Positions 33,898 through 43,126 of a DNA stretch of 64,000 nt are shown here, piece after piece. The stretch spans positions 1-64,000 of the forward strand of contig JAFQDD010000004.1 in the NCBI GenBank assembly GCA_017416145.1, in the 5' to 3' direction. The position numbers and the translations under genes were made by a program. Origin of the DNA: Spirochaetaceae bacterium. GTDB taxonomy: Bacteria > Spirochaetota > Spirochaetia > Treponematales > Treponemataceae. Every line of letters starts with the position of its first letter. The stretch's first letter is position 1. Below the pieces are notes generated by a model that ran no database searches, was not told the origin of the DNA, and was given only the letters and a program-made list of their open reading frames with translations.

Positions 33898-34566
33898 TTA
33901 AAAATCATTATATTCTTTTACTTCTCCTCGCCATGCACTCCAAAAATGATTTCGATTTCCCCAAAAAATCATTCCTTCTAACATCATTGGCCATTTATTG
34001 TTAATTATGCTATCTTTTGTTTCTGCAAAATTAAAAAGTCCTGCATATAATATTGCCATTTGAAAATCATGAGTACAAAATAAATCAACAGAATTTTCTT
34101 TATTGCCATTTGCAAACATAAAGTCCACCATTATTTTAGTGGCATCTTCTACAGAATTAAATCCAGGTAAACAATCTTTTTTCATTTGATAAATAATTTC
34201 ATTGTTTGCAAAATTATATTGTTCAAACACTTTATCACTTAAACCCTTATCTTTTGTTTGTGGACCTTCCAATTCATTAGGAGCAATAATAATTTCTCTT
34301 TTACATTTTGCGCCCAAAAGGATTTCTTCACAAGTTTGAATATTTCTATCACAAGAACTTGAAGCTACAAATCCTATTTCAGTTTCCAAATTTCGCCCAA
34401 AGAATCTAGCTAATTCCACACCTTCATCTGTAAGTTTTACTTTTCTTCCAACGCCAGAATCTATTTTTCCTCGAATGGAATGACGAAAAATTATTTTACA
34501 GTTTGCATTTTCGGGAATTTTTTTTGTGGCATTTTCCATATGTTCGTAAATTGATTTTAATTTCAT
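33898..34566 (-). CDS. histidine phosphatase superfamily protein
   Basis: The 222-residue protein begins MKLKSIYEHMENATKKIPEN and has CKIIFRHSIRGKI (R-H catalytic pair), LTDEGVELARFFGRNL, SSSCDRNIQTCEEIL (S-x-x-x-R) and, late, FCTHDFQMAILYAG (H-D). This is the phytase/acid-phosphatase-like branch of the superfamily. Substrate unknown. The start overlaps the MATE stop region: GAGGTGG serves as its ribosome binding site inside the MATE gene end. Confidence 0.78.
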   Translation of the reverse strand: MKLKSIYEHMENATKKIPENANCKIIFRHSIRGKIDSGVGRKVKLTDEGVELARFFGRNLETEIGFVASSSCDRNIQTCEEILLGAKCKREIIIAPNELEGPQTKDKGLSDKVFEQYNFANNEIIYQMKKDCLPGFNSVEDATKIMVDFMFANGNKENSVDLFCTHDFQMAILYAGLFNFAETKDSIINNKWPMMLEGMIFWGNRNHFWSAWRGEVKEYNDF

Positions 34567-34567
34567 A

Positions 34568-35887
34568 TTATTCCACCTCAAAAATATTTATTTTCTTTTT
34601 TTTCAACAAGAAACAATATGCACCAGCAGAAACTATACTATCAAACGCATTTCCAACACCAAACAACAAAGCAATTCCTATAAGTGAAGGTGTCCATTTT
34701 CCTGTTAAATAAAGTATAAAAGCTGTCCCGTAATAAATTAAATTTGTTACAACAGATTCAAAAAGCATATAATTTGTTTTTCCAAGTCCGTAAAATTCGC
34801 TGTCAAAAACATTTTGAATTGCATATAAAACATAAAATCCTACGAGAACAATAACCAAATTAAATAATTTATCTACATCTGAAAACTGTAATACATTTGT
34901 CATAAAACCTTTCCAGAATGGAATTGTTAAGAACCACAAAGCACAAACAATCATTGTAATTGAAAAATAACCTAACGTATTATTTTTAACAGCTTTTTCA
35001 TCTGTAGAAACTTCTTGTTTTATCAATTCACCAAGTTGAATTATTGGAAGTAACAACCACCCCCAAATAAAATTATTAGCAACCCAATATGTTCCCTGTT
35101 CATTTACCATATTTACCATTCTAGAAATCATCAACATATAAGCAAGATTGCGAACAAAAGATTCAAATCCAGAGATTCCTCCAATTTTAATAAAATCTTT
35201 TGCCCAAGAAAAAGAAAGTTTCTGTTTACTAAAAACCACAATTCCTTCTCGTGATAATAAAACAACTGAAATACCAAATAAAATTATATTTACAATAATA
35301 TTGCTATATCCAATTCCATTTACTCCAAGATTAGCAGAAATATTTAATGTTGAAACAAAGAAAGTATCAAATAAAATACTTAATATCAATTTTGCAAAAG
35401 TAAGAAAATAAACATATTTTGATTTTCCTAGAGTTACTAAACAAACTAACAAGAAATTACTCAATAAAATGAAGATATTTGCAAAACTTTCTATTCTAAT
35501 ATATGCAACAGATTCATTAATAATATCTTTACTTGTTGCCATTACAGATAAAAGAGGTTTTGTAAATATACAAATCAAAACTGAAAAAACTGCATATACA
35601 CAAAAAGAAATGATTAATCCAGTCCTAATTCTATTTTCATATTCTGTTTTTTTAGCAATAACTTTTCCCATGAAAAAATACAGTGGTAAAATAATTGCTT
35701 CATTTAGAATTTCGTACAACAGATTTACCCAAGAAAGTTGCCCCGCAATAGAAAAAGCCCATTCTCCAGGCAGCTGTCCTAAAAAGAAAACACGAACAGT
35801 TGTATAAATTGTTGGGCACAATCCCATAATTAATAATGATAAAAAAAGTTTGTAGTTTATTTTTTTTAGTGATTTAATAATATTCAT
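34568..35887 (-). CDS. MATE family efflux-type transporter
   Basis: The 439-residue protein has about twelve membrane helices and MATE features such as PTIYTTVRVFFLGQLPGEWA, NLLYEILNEAIILPLYFFMG and the mid part LGVNGIGYSNIIVNIILFGI. It likely exports a drug or organic ion with a Na+ or H+ gradient. The stop is two bases before the phosphatase start. Its promoter shows a poly-G tract (see 35930-35956). Confidence 0.8.
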   Translation of the reverse strand: MNIIKSLKKINYKLFLSLLIMGLCPTIYTTVRVFFLGQLPGEWAFSIAGQLSWVNLLYEILNEAIILPLYFFMGKVIAKKTEYENRIRTGLIISFCVYAVFSVLICIFTKPLLSVMATSKDIINESVAYIRIESFANIFILLSNFLLVCLVTLGKSKYVYFLTFAKLILSILFDTFFVSTLNISANLGVNGIGYSNIIVNIILFGISVVLLSREGIVVFSKQKLSFSWAKDFIKIGGISGFESFVRNLAYMLMISRMVNMVNEQGTYWVANNFIWGWLLLPIIQLGELIKQEVSTDEKAVKNNTLGYFSITMIVCALWFLTIPFWKGFMTNVLQFSDVDKLFNLVIVLVGFYVLYAIQNVFDSEFYGLGKTNYMLFESVVTNLIYYGTAFILYLTGKWTPSLIGIALLFGVGNAFDSIVSAGAYCFLLKKKKINIFEVE

Positions 35888-35929
35888 AAATTCTCCTTCA
35901 GTTTTCCAACTCTTTGAAAACTTTCTTCT

Positions 35930-35956
35930 ATTATACCCCCCCCCGAAATTTGTAAA
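35930..35956 (-). promoter_or_regulatory. promoter with nine-G spacer tract (phase-variation candidate)
   Basis: On the minus strand, a perfect TATAAT (35935-35930) directly follows nine Gs (35944-35936). TTTACA (35956-35951) lies upstream, giving a 15-base spacer with the present tract. A tract of eleven Gs would give the ideal 17. It serves the MATE gene, whose start is 43 bases downstream. Confidence 0.6.
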
Positions 35957-35961
35957 TGTTT

Positions 35962-36234
35962 TTAAACCGCTTTTACAAGTCCACTTCTTTTAATCACATT
36001 CGAAATATCTTTTACGGTTTTTATTCCACTGCGACTATCACTTGGCGTTTTATTGATTTCAATTTTTAGTTCTTGACCACAAACTTTATAAATAAGAATG
36101 TAATGATTTTTTGAACGTAAAATTGAAAAACCAAGTTTCCTAAGTTTACTTTTTTGAGAGGAGTTTAATTTTTTGTATCCCCGTAAAATAGACTTTAGAG
36201 ATTCTTTTAATTGATTGAATTCTTGTTCTGACAT
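35962..36234 (-). CDS. small HicA-like protein
   Basis: The 90-residue protein begins MSEQEFNQLKESLKSILRGY and has KLRKLGFSILRSKNHYILIY and VKDISNVIKRSGL. The G-F-x-x-x-x-S-x-x-H and terminal T/S-x-x-x-I-x-K-x-x-x-L layout is like HicA mRNA interferases, but it is longer and there is no HicB beside it. The start at 36234 has GGAGG before it. It ends just before the MATE promoter. Confidence 0.5.
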   Translation of the reverse strand: MSEQEFNQLKESLKSILRGYKKLNSSQKSKLRKLGFSILRSKNHYILIYKVCGQELKIEINKTPSDSRSGIKTVKDISNVIKRSGLVKAV

Positions 36235-36318
36235 AATGTGCCTCCTTGAAAAAAATATTGGGTTTATAATATGACAATAATAAGAAACCAAACATACAAT
36301 TTTTAAGGGAAAATTTTT

Positions 36319-36347
36319 TTGACAAATTTTTTGAAAGAAAATATGAT
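36319..36347 (+). promoter_or_regulatory. promoter of the ankyrin gene (short leader)
   Basis: TTGACA (36319-36324), a 17-base spacer and TATGAT (36342-36347). The ATG at 36360 is only 12 bases after the -10 box. No ribosome binding site is visible, so a leaderless or nearly leaderless message is likely. Confidence 0.7.
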
Positions 36348-36359
36348 ATATTTACAAAT

Positions 36360-38999
36360 ATGAAACAGGAAATATCTTATGGAAATATTACATTAAGCCA
36401 AATTGCACATTTCGCAATATCACTTTGTGGAAAAGAAGCATTGGTAAGTAGAGATTACTTATCTGACGCTGAAATAAACGATGCATACAAAGAAAAATGC
36501 GTTTACGAAAAGTTTCGTTACACAGATGAAAACTCTATATTTGGGAAAATCCGACAATTTTTTACTGATTTGGAAAATGAATTTGATATTCAAAAAATTA
36601 AATCATTGATAAAATCCCGACTTGATGGAAAACAATTTATTGAAGTTTCACAAAGTTATGTTCAATCATTTTATTCAGACATTATTTTTGCATATCTTAA
36701 AAATATCACAAATGTTTCCCCATTCGAAAATGATATAAACAATATTGCTAAAGGAACTTTAGCATCCATCTTTACAGATTTAGCAATATGCTATGTTTCA
36801 GCCAATAAATTAAATGAAACATTATCTCTTGATTATCTCTTTAAAAAGATTTTTCCAGAAAAAACTCTTGATGAAAAATATATTTTGATTTCCAAAGAAT
36901 TATCCCAAGAAGATTCTTTTGAACACATAAAAAGAACAATTGAAAGATGTAGAAAAAATAACATATTACCTCCTTGGAATATTTTTTATGGGGTCTTAAA
37001 ATTTGCTTATAAATTTGATAAGCGATTTACTTGGATACTAATTGATAAATATTTTTATATAAATTTTAAAAAAAGCCTAAAACATATATCACTTAATATA
37101 GAAGATTGGGAGAAAATAGAAAATTTCTTTGAAAAATATCAAGAAAACAATATTGATACTTTTTTTGAACAGTTTGTAAATATAAAATCACTTAATGAAA
37201 TATCTATAAATGAATACTACTTTGACAATTTGTTAAAAAAAAACACTCCACAATCAATTATCCAATTTCAAAATGACTATAACAAACTAAAAACTCAACT
37301 TCCTCATTCTCTTTCTTTCTTTGAAAACTGGTTCTGCGGAAAAAAATATGTATTGGAATATCTTGACACAGGAATGCTTGAAAAACTTACAGAAGCAATT
37401 TTATGGTACCAAAAAGCGTTTAGAGAAGGGAAATATTTTGCTGGAAAAAGTTTAGAACCCTTTATTCATGAGGCAGTTTGTGTGTCTGTTTACTATGATT
37501 ACAAGAAAAATCATACACAAGCAAGAAATCGTATTCAGAAAAATTCTGATCCATTAAGCGACACAAAATCTTCATTAGATAAGAACACAAAAGAATTTTA
37601 TGATTTTGGATTATCTTTTGACTTATTTTTAAATGAGAAAGATGACGCTTCTAAACTTTTTTATTTTGCACCTGAAAACTTTTGGAAAAATTTTCCTCCA
37701 TATGGAGAAAAAGCTAAAGAAATTTCTAGAAAGGATTTATTTAGGAATATTGAAATTATCTCAAAAGAAAATGAGTTTTCTTCAGATTTTCTAGGGAAAG
37801 AAGATTTACTAGAACTTAGTGATTCAAAAATAAATAACATCATTTCATCTAATCACGATGTAGCATACACTCCAATTTCATGGGCAATAGTCAATAATTT
37901 TTATGATATTATAGAATTATTTTTGGATAAAAAAAGATATCCAAGCTTAGATATAAATAAGCCAAGTACAAATAATTGCTTTCCAATTCATGAAATATTA
38001 AAAAAGTGTAAAGGTTTTCAAACAGGAATGGTAATTCCTATAAAAACAATAAATCCAAAAGTAAAAAAATTGTTTTTTAAGATTCTAGAAAGATCTGATA
38101 AAAAGGTTTTGTTTACTGAAACAAATCGCTTTAAACTTTCGCCTTTACAAACAGCCATAGAAACATTAGATATAGAAATTGTTTCTACCATTGTAAAAAA
38201 AATGACTGGAAATAATCATTTTCCTTCTGATTATAGAATTTCAGCAGATGAAGTAACACCCCTTTACTACGCTTTAAGTTATAAGGAAAAGTTAATAAAT
38301 TTTGACAAGTTTTTAGAAAAAGTACCTATTGCGAACATAAATTACAAAAACTTGTTCGCACCAGGATTCTTAGAACAAGATAAGGAAAATATTTTGCAAA
38401 ATGAAAAGTGCCGAGATGTTGCAAAAATGATGAAACAAGAACTTCAGAAAGCATTTATAGAGGACAATAAAAAAGAATCAGAATCAAAAATTAACAAAAT
38501 TATAGATTTATTAATTGAAAAAACTAAAAATGTAGATGAGTTTATTTTATGGAGTAATGGAGATTCTATAGAAAAACAACAAGGTTGCACAGCTTTATTA
38601 TTTGCATGTGAACAGGATGATATTGAACTCTGTAAAAAACTCATATCGGCAGGTGCTGATATTACAAAAGCTGTTGGGAAAACTCCTATGTTGCTTTCGC
38701 CAGAAGGAATCCCTCTATTTTTGCCAAACAATTTTATATATCAAGCTATACAATTTAAATCTTGGAATTGCCTGGAATTAGCTTTAACAGAATATAAGGG
38801 AAAAATATCAAATTTACTTCACTGTGGCGAAATTCAAATAACTCCTTTTGTTTATTTTTTTCTTTATATTCAACAATATTTTAATTTTAAAGAAAGACAA
38901 TATCTTTTAGAAAGATTTTTGCCATTATTTCTATCAGCGGGTGCAAGTTTAGAGGAGCCAACAATATGGGGCAAAGGTAGTGATTTTTTACGTATTTAG
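36360..38999 (+). CDS. large ankyrin-repeat protein
   Basis: The 879-residue protein is helical with scattered ankyrin units: DVAYTPISWAIVNNFYDIIE, SPLQTAIETLDIEIVSTIVK, and GCTALLFACEQDDIELCKKL with ISAGADITKA, and at the end LFLSAGASLEEP. The first 450 residues have no recognised domain. There is no signal peptide, so it is cytoplasmic unless exported another way. Such proteins bind other proteins. It is flanked by accessory genes and has a strong promoter with a short leader. Confidence 0.78.
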   Translation: MKQEISYGNITLSQIAHFAISLCGKEALVSRDYLSDAEINDAYKEKCVYEKFRYTDENSIFGKIRQFFTDLENEFDIQKIKSLIKSRLDGKQFIEVSQSYVQSFYSDIIFAYLKNITNVSPFENDINNIAKGTLASIFTDLAICYVSANKLNETLSLDYLFKKIFPEKTLDEKYILISKELSQEDSFEHIKRTIERCRKNNILPPWNIFYGVLKFAYKFDKRFTWILIDKYFYINFKKSLKHISLNIEDWEKIENFFEKYQENNIDTFFEQFVNIKSLNEISINEYYFDNLLKKNTPQSIIQFQNDYNKLKTQLPHSLSFFENWFCGKKYVLEYLDTGMLEKLTEAILWYQKAFREGKYFAGKSLEPFIHEAVCVSVYYDYKKNHTQARNRIQKNSDPLSDTKSSLDKNTKEFYDFGLSFDLFLNEKDDASKLFYFAPENFWKNFPPYGEKAKEISRKDLFRNIEIISKENEFSSDFLGKEDLLELSDSKINNIISSNHDVAYTPISWAIVNNFYDIIELFLDKKRYPSLDINKPSTNNCFPIHEILKKCKGFQTGMVIPIKTINPKVKKLFFKILERSDKKVLFTETNRFKLSPLQTAIETLDIEIVSTIVKKMTGNNHFPSDYRISADEVTPLYYALSYKEKLINFDKFLEKVPIANINYKNLFAPGFLEQDKENILQNEKCRDVAKMMKQELQKAFIEDNKKESESKINKIIDLLIEKTKNVDEFILWSNGDSIEKQQGCTALLFACEQDDIELCKKLISAGADITKAVGKTPMLLSPEGIPLFLPNNFIYQAIQFKSWNCLELALTEYKGKISNLLHCGEIQITPFVYFFLYIQQYFNFKERQYLLERFLPLFLSAGASLEEPTIWGKGSDFLRI

Positions 39000-39151
39000 T
39001 GTAAAGAAAAATATTTTCCTATTATTCTCTATAATTTTTGGATTTTTAAACCAGCATACCAATCAACAATCCAAAACATATTTTTGCTTTATTCCGTCAA
39101 GTTTTCACAACTTATAGAACTATATTTCTATTACTTCTCTGCTTTCAACTT

Positions 39152-40144
39152 CTACATTTTTTCTTTAGCTGTTTTTTCCAAGTTTTTTATTACTTCTAAA
39201 TACTCTTTTTCCACAGGTGAAAGTTTTTTTTGAATAAACTTTTGATATTCTGCTTCGGCTTTTTCAACTGCTTGTTTATGACTTACTGAACCTGCATTCT
39301 CTAAGATGCCTTTTCCTGTTGATGAAAGGATTTTATCTAATTGTTCAACATAATCTGACATATACATTGTGTTATGTTCTATTGCGTTGATTTCTGCTAA
39401 GTCAAAATATGCAGAAACAAGGTTATTCAAAACTTTCAGTTCTTTTTCTGAAAGATAATTTTTTGCAATGACAACATCTTTTTTTGTTGGAAAATCTCCT
39501 GAAAATGTTGTAAGCCCCATAAAATCTTTTTCTGCATCTGCTCGATTATAAATTACTTCTGCGGCTGTGTTTCCGTGAGTTGCAAAATGAAGTTTGTTTT
39601 GCACCATTTTGAAAAAAGTAATGCTTTCTGCACTTTTGGGATTATAATCTGCACTTGTTGCGTATAAATCCAAAACCTGACGATACATAACTTTTTCGCT
39701 AGAACGAATGTCCCGGATTCTTTCTAAAAGTTCTTTCCAATAGTCACCGCCACCAAGTTCTTTTAAGCGATTATCATCAAGAGCATATCCTTTTTTTAGA
39801 TATTCTTTTATCAGCTCCGTTGCCCATCGCCTAAATTGTGTTGCAACAATGGATTTTACACGATATCCAAGGGAAATAATCATATCAAGATTGTAAAATT
39901 TTGTATTATAAGTTTTTCCGTCAGATGCAGTTGTTCGGAAATTCCGAACAACTGACTTTTCATCTAATTCACCTTCTTCAAAAATATGTTTTATATGCTC
40001 ACTTAAGTTTGATTTGCTTGTTTGATAAAGTTCTACAAGTTGAGCTTGTGTTAGCCAAACTGTTTCATCTTCAAACTTTACATTAATTTTTGTAAGTCCA
40101 TCTTGAGTTTTATAAATTACGATATCGCCTTTATTATCCATCAT
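39152..40144 (-). CDS. RhuM family protein
   Basis: The 330-residue protein begins with KTQDGLTKINVKFEDETVWL, then TQAQLVELYQTSKSNLSEHI and KSVVRNFRTTASDGKTYNTK with YNLDMIISLGYRVKSIVATQ and FRRWATELI. These are the marks of the RhuM family, first noted in Salmonella islands. The second half has HFATHGNTAAEVIYNRADAE, a Fic-like motif known in the family. Activity is uncertain. GGGAG lies before the start. It is common in defence and mobile regions. Confidence 0.85.
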   Translation of the reverse strand: MMDNKGDIVIYKTQDGLTKINVKFEDETVWLTQAQLVELYQTSKSNLSEHIKHIFEEGELDEKSVVRNFRTTASDGKTYNTKFYNLDMIISLGYRVKSIVATQFRRWATELIKEYLKKGYALDDNRLKELGGGDYWKELLERIRDIRSSEKVMYRQVLDLYATSADYNPKSAESITFFKMVQNKLHFATHGNTAAEVIYNRADAEKDFMGLTTFSGDFPTKKDVVIAKNYLSEKELKVLNNLVSAYFDLAEINAIEHNTMYMSDYVEQLDKILSSTGKGILENAGSVSHKQAVEKAEAEYQKFIQKKLSPVEKEYLEVIKNLEKTAKEKM

Positions 40145-40238
40145 TTTTTAATACACTCCCAAATTATTTTTCCTAAGAGCATTATAACATCTATACATTT
40201 GTTTTGTAAATACTGTTTTTCCTCTCCACAAAATCCCA

Positions 40239-41144
40239 CTAAAACAAATCCAACATTCCGTCTAAATAAACTTCTTCCCGCACAACAATCTGGCACTCTG
40301 GTTTTACCAAATAATAAAGCAAAAACTCCAAAACCATGGCACTTCCAAGGCCGCGACCTTCAATTTTGAAGTTGGAAAATCCCATTGGAAGGTAGATTTT
40401 TTGAATGTCCTCAATGCCAATAAAGCCGGGATTTTTCATTGCAGAAGAAAATCTGTAGCCTTTTTGGGAATCTGGAGCGGTGCATTGGTGGCTAAGGACT
40501 TCTTCCCCAAGGTTTTTGCGGCTTACGTTTTGGTAGCAAGTTTTGCGGTCTGTGCAAGAAAAATTGCAACATTCATTACATAAAAACTCTGTCTTTTCTT
40601 TTTGATTTTGGGAAAGTCCAGCCAATTTTTCAAAAGATTTATTCAAACGAAAATCTGGAACAACGTAAGAAAAATCCGCTCGATTAAGTTCACTTTCAAA
40701 ATCACAAAAATCTGTTAAAACCTTTGTGGTGGAAGAAACAAAATAAAATTGCGGAAACTGATTTTTTAGATAATCCAACAGCAAATCAGAATGAACAATT
40801 ACACCCACAGGAACTTTTGAATCGCAAAACAACTTGCAAAGCCGATTACATTTTTTGTCTGTAAGATGTTCGGGACGCAACAGGGAATTGCTAAAAGTAA
40901 ACCGCGGAGAAATCTTGTATTCATTCATCAAATCAAGAACGTCTTTTGCATCCGCAGTTCCAAAACCAGTTCTTCCACCGCCCCAAAGACAATCCTCTGG
41001 AGAGCCGTAAATTGAGGCAATATCACACCAATCATAAAAATATTCAGGATGCTCACGGTAAAGAGGAAGAAAGATTTTGTACAATTCGTAAAACTCGAAA
41101 AGTCCTGGAAGATGGTAGTGGGCGGTTACAGAAGGATTTTTCAT
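40239..41144 (-). CDS. peptidase U32-like protein with Cys cluster
   Basis: The 301-residue protein has PEHLTDKKCNRLCKLFCDS in its middle, then a second cluster (FLCNECCNFSCTDRKTCYQN) and an end with FSNFKIEGRGLGSAMVLEFL. The G-F-x-x-F-K-I-E-G-R sequence and the Cys cluster are like U32 TIM-barrel proteins, which can bind an iron-sulfur cluster. The match is partial. Its start overlaps (ATGA) the small gene upstream, so it belongs to a coupled three-gene set. Confidence 0.5.
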   Translation of the reverse strand: MKNPSVTAHYHLPGLFEFYELYKIFLPLYREHPEYFYDWCDIASIYGSPEDCLWGGGRTGFGTADAKDVLDLMNEYKISPRFTFSNSLLRPEHLTDKKCNRLCKLFCDSKVPVGVIVHSDLLLDYLKNQFPQFYFVSSTTKVLTDFCDFESELNRADFSYVVPDFRLNKSFEKLAGLSQNQKEKTEFLCNECCNFSCTDRKTCYQNVSRKNLGEEVLSHQCTAPDSQKGYRFSSAMKNPGFIGIEDIQKIYLPMGFSNFKIEGRGLGSAMVLEFLLYYLVKPECQIVVREEVYLDGMLDLF

Positions 41145-41254
41145 AGAATTTTTAATTCGTTTTCAATCAAATCTTCGGCTAAGTTTTTATAATCCAAATT
41201 GTCAATTCCGTTTTCGCCATTTTCAATTTGATTTGACCCATGATATACAATCAT
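41141..41254 (-). pseudogene. DUF3990 gene reduced by internal deletion
   Basis: The 37-residue frame begins MIVYHGSNQI, the start of DUF3990 proteins (predicted ADP-ribosyltransferase fold, usually over 100 residues), and then jumps to an acidic end (NLAEDLIENELKIL). Its start overlaps the stop of the DUF3791 gene and its stop overlaps the next start (both ATGA). The core of the enzyme is missing. Confidence 0.55.
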
Positions 41255-41469
41255 ACTGCAATTCCTTTTTCACGAGCAAAATCTGAAATATCTTCTATCA
41301 AAGCCAAACTACCTTGCGTATGAAGAACGTCATAATGTTTTATAATATAATCATCAAGAATTTTTGTGTCGTTTAGAATTCTATAAACTTCTGCTGGAGT
41401 TTTTTTCCAATGTTGAGAAAGCTGATATATGAGAAAAACTGAAAATTGCATTTCTGATTTTTTACACAT
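41251..41469 (-). CDS. DUF3791 family protein
   Basis: The 72-residue protein MCKKSEMQFSVFLIYQLSQH... ends YIIKHYDVLHTQGSLALIED. The Y-D-V-L-H-T-Q sequence is the family mark. DUF3791 genes usually stand directly before DUF3990 genes and are guessed to be its antitoxin-like partner. Here the partner has shrunk. A broken second DUF3791 gene lies at 58305-58455. Confidence 0.85.
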   Translation of the reverse strand: MCKKSEMQFSVFLIYQLSQHWKKTPAEVYRILNDTKILDDYIIKHYDVLHTQGSLALIEDISDFAREKGIAV

Positions 41470-41640
41470 TACAATTAAAATATATCACTGTTTGCTGATT
41501 TTTACTAGCTGCCCTAAAAATTTCATCGAGCAAAGTTTCAACATAGGGAATTAGGGCATTTTTACATTCTTTCCCGGATTCAGATGAACAAAGACTGTTT
41601 TTGCGTTTCTGTCGCCGACAAAATGCTGTGAAAGCCCTCA
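41462..41640 (-). pseudogene. fragment with glycosylase-like motif, frameshifted
   Basis: One frame reads LSQHFVGDRNAKTVFVHLNP with GKN and stops; in a second frame ALIPYVETLLDEIFRAASKN follows to a stop that overlaps the next gene. VHLNPG is like the DNA-glycosylase fold of TDG/UDG type. It is a short relic of some gene, weakly identified. Confidence 0.3.
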
Positions 41641-41644
41641 AGTT

Positions 41645-42160
41645 TCAGCCAACGTAATAGCCACCTTCGCCTGCAAAGTGAATCTCTAGCGGGCCGATTT
41701 TTTCAAGCTTCTCAAAGGCTCCTGATTTCTCGTTGGCGTTCAGATATTCTGCGTAAGCCATGAGCTGGCCTACGTTGCCTTCTGAAACACAAATCCATTT
41801 TTCATCGCACATAAGAATCTCCCGGTTGACAAAGCCAAATCTGTAATCAAGATAAACGCGGTAGCTGTGATTTCCCATCAGTTTTTCTGCAATTATTCGA
41901 ATAAGTGGATTCTCTTCTTTTATGAGGACATCATCACTTTTTTTGCCAAGAGCGTCTGCACCTTTAGACTGTGCCTCCCTTGCAAAGACAGCAAGTTCGT
42001 CGGGGAGATTTTCATAAGAATAGAGCGTCCATCCGTTGATTTTAAACGAAGCGACTCCATCCTTCGAGGCTTCCTGCCTTATAATTTCCGCATGGGATGT
42101 AACTGAGTCCTTTGTAAGCGTATCAAAAAATCCTTGTATTATATCTGTATCTATTTTCAT
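41645..42160 (-). CDS. hypothetical protein (unknown family)
   Basis: The 171-residue protein has no signal peptide or membrane segment. It contains FKINGWTLYSYENLPDELAV and HSYRVYLDYRFGFVNREILM and ends AGEGGYYVG. I do not recognise it. Its codons are clearly richer in GC than the flanks, like the two genes upstream, so the three were probably acquired together. Confidence 0.65.
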   Translation of the reverse strand: MKIDTDIIQGFFDTLTKDSVTSHAEIIRQEASKDGVASFKINGWTLYSYENLPDELAVFAREAQSKGADALGKKSDDVLIKEENPLIRIIAEKLMGNHSYRVYLDYRFGFVNREILMCDEKWICVSEGNVGQLMAYAEYLNANEKSGAFEKLEKIGPLEIHFAGEGGYYVG

Positions 42161-42193
42161 AGGCTATTCCTTTAAGCGGCGTTGCATTTATGT

Positions 42194-42874
42194 TTAGAAG
42201 GCTTTTATGAGTGCCTGACGAACATCGGGCACAAGACCTGTGTATTCACTTTTGGCAGTGCCAAAGAGCAGGGAAACCCGATAGTCCACATTAAAATAAT
42301 CATCCAGCGAAACAAGCGTTTTTTCGCAAATCTTTTGAACAACATCTTTAAAACGTTCGGGCGCAGGGAGTGAATCGCTCTTACTGTACGTAATATCCAA
42401 AAGCTTCCAGCCTTCAAGAACGATATAGCGGCGGTTCAGGTCAATGTCGGGGAAGTCGTTTATGAGCCGTTTTCCGTCGATTATGACTTCGGGGTGAAAA
42501 GTGAGGCCAGGCTTTTTTTCGCCATGTATTTCTTCTTCCTCCGCGCTATGATAATTTACAAGAAAGTTGATTTTTGATTTTTTTGAAAAGTCGGCAAGTG
42601 CATTAAAAAGACCATCTGCAGTTCTTTCTGACGAGCCTTGCCACAAAAGAGCGCGCTTGTTGATTTCTGCTATGGTCATGCGGAGCTTTTTTCCTGCGAC
42701 GAGAATATCCCTATCCTTCATAAACTTCCAAAGGCTGACATCCATATCCATCTTCTCGTCACCTGAATAAAACTCAACCTCATCTGCCGTAATTTTTTTT
42801 AGAGGAGTGATTTTTACAGACTGATATATGCCGTCCAATTTGCCAAAAATAAAAAGGTCTGCTGTTTTTGTCAT
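42194..42874 (-). CDS. hypothetical protein (unknown family)
   Basis: The 226-residue protein begins MTKTADLFIFGKLDGIYQSV. It contains FLVNYHSAEEEEIHGEKKPG and a Leu/Asp-rich end. No family is recognised and there is no membrane segment. It lies 33 bases before the gene at 41645-42160 and 29 bases after the zinc-ribbon gene, in one likely transcript with higher GC than the flanks. Confidence 0.65.
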   Translation of the reverse strand: MTKTADLFIFGKLDGIYQSVKITPLKKITADEVEFYSGDEKMDMDVSLWKFMKDRDILVAGKKLRMTIAEINKRALLWQGSSERTADGLFNALADFSKKSKINFLVNYHSAEEEEIHGEKKPGLTFHPEVIIDGKRLINDFPDIDLNRRYIVLEGWKLLDITYSKSDSLPAPERFKDVVQKICEKTLVSLDDYFNVDYRVSLLFGTAKSEYTGLVPDVRQALIKAF

Positions 42875-42903
42875 AAAATTGCCTCCATAAACTTATTTTT
42901 GAC

Positions 42904-43107
42904 TTACAAGCACTGCACAAAAACTTCGTGTTTAGGGGAAGTGTAACAGGCTTTTACCAGAGAGCCGCAATTTGCACAGACAAACTGAATGCCGCCCTCA
43001 TCTTCAAGGATATTGCGGCTAAAGGAAAAAAGATTTTCGTTACACTGTGGACAGGAAACGGTTATTATGTTTGATTTGTCAAAAATATTCTGACTGATTT
43101 TTTCCAT
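42904..43107 (-). CDS. small zinc-ribbon protein
   Basis: The 67-residue protein has ITVSCPQCNENLFSFSRNIL and FVCANCGSLVKACYTS, two C-x-x-C pairs about 30 residues apart, as in zinc ribbons. A GGAGGAG site lies six bases before ATG 43107. It is the first gene of a three-gene set behind a structured leader. Confidence 0.75.
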   Translation of the reverse strand: MEKISQNIFDKSNIITVSCPQCNENLFSFSRNILEDEGGIQFVCANCGSLVKACYTSPKHEVFVQCL

Positions 43108-43126
43108 CTACTCCTCCTTCTTCTAC

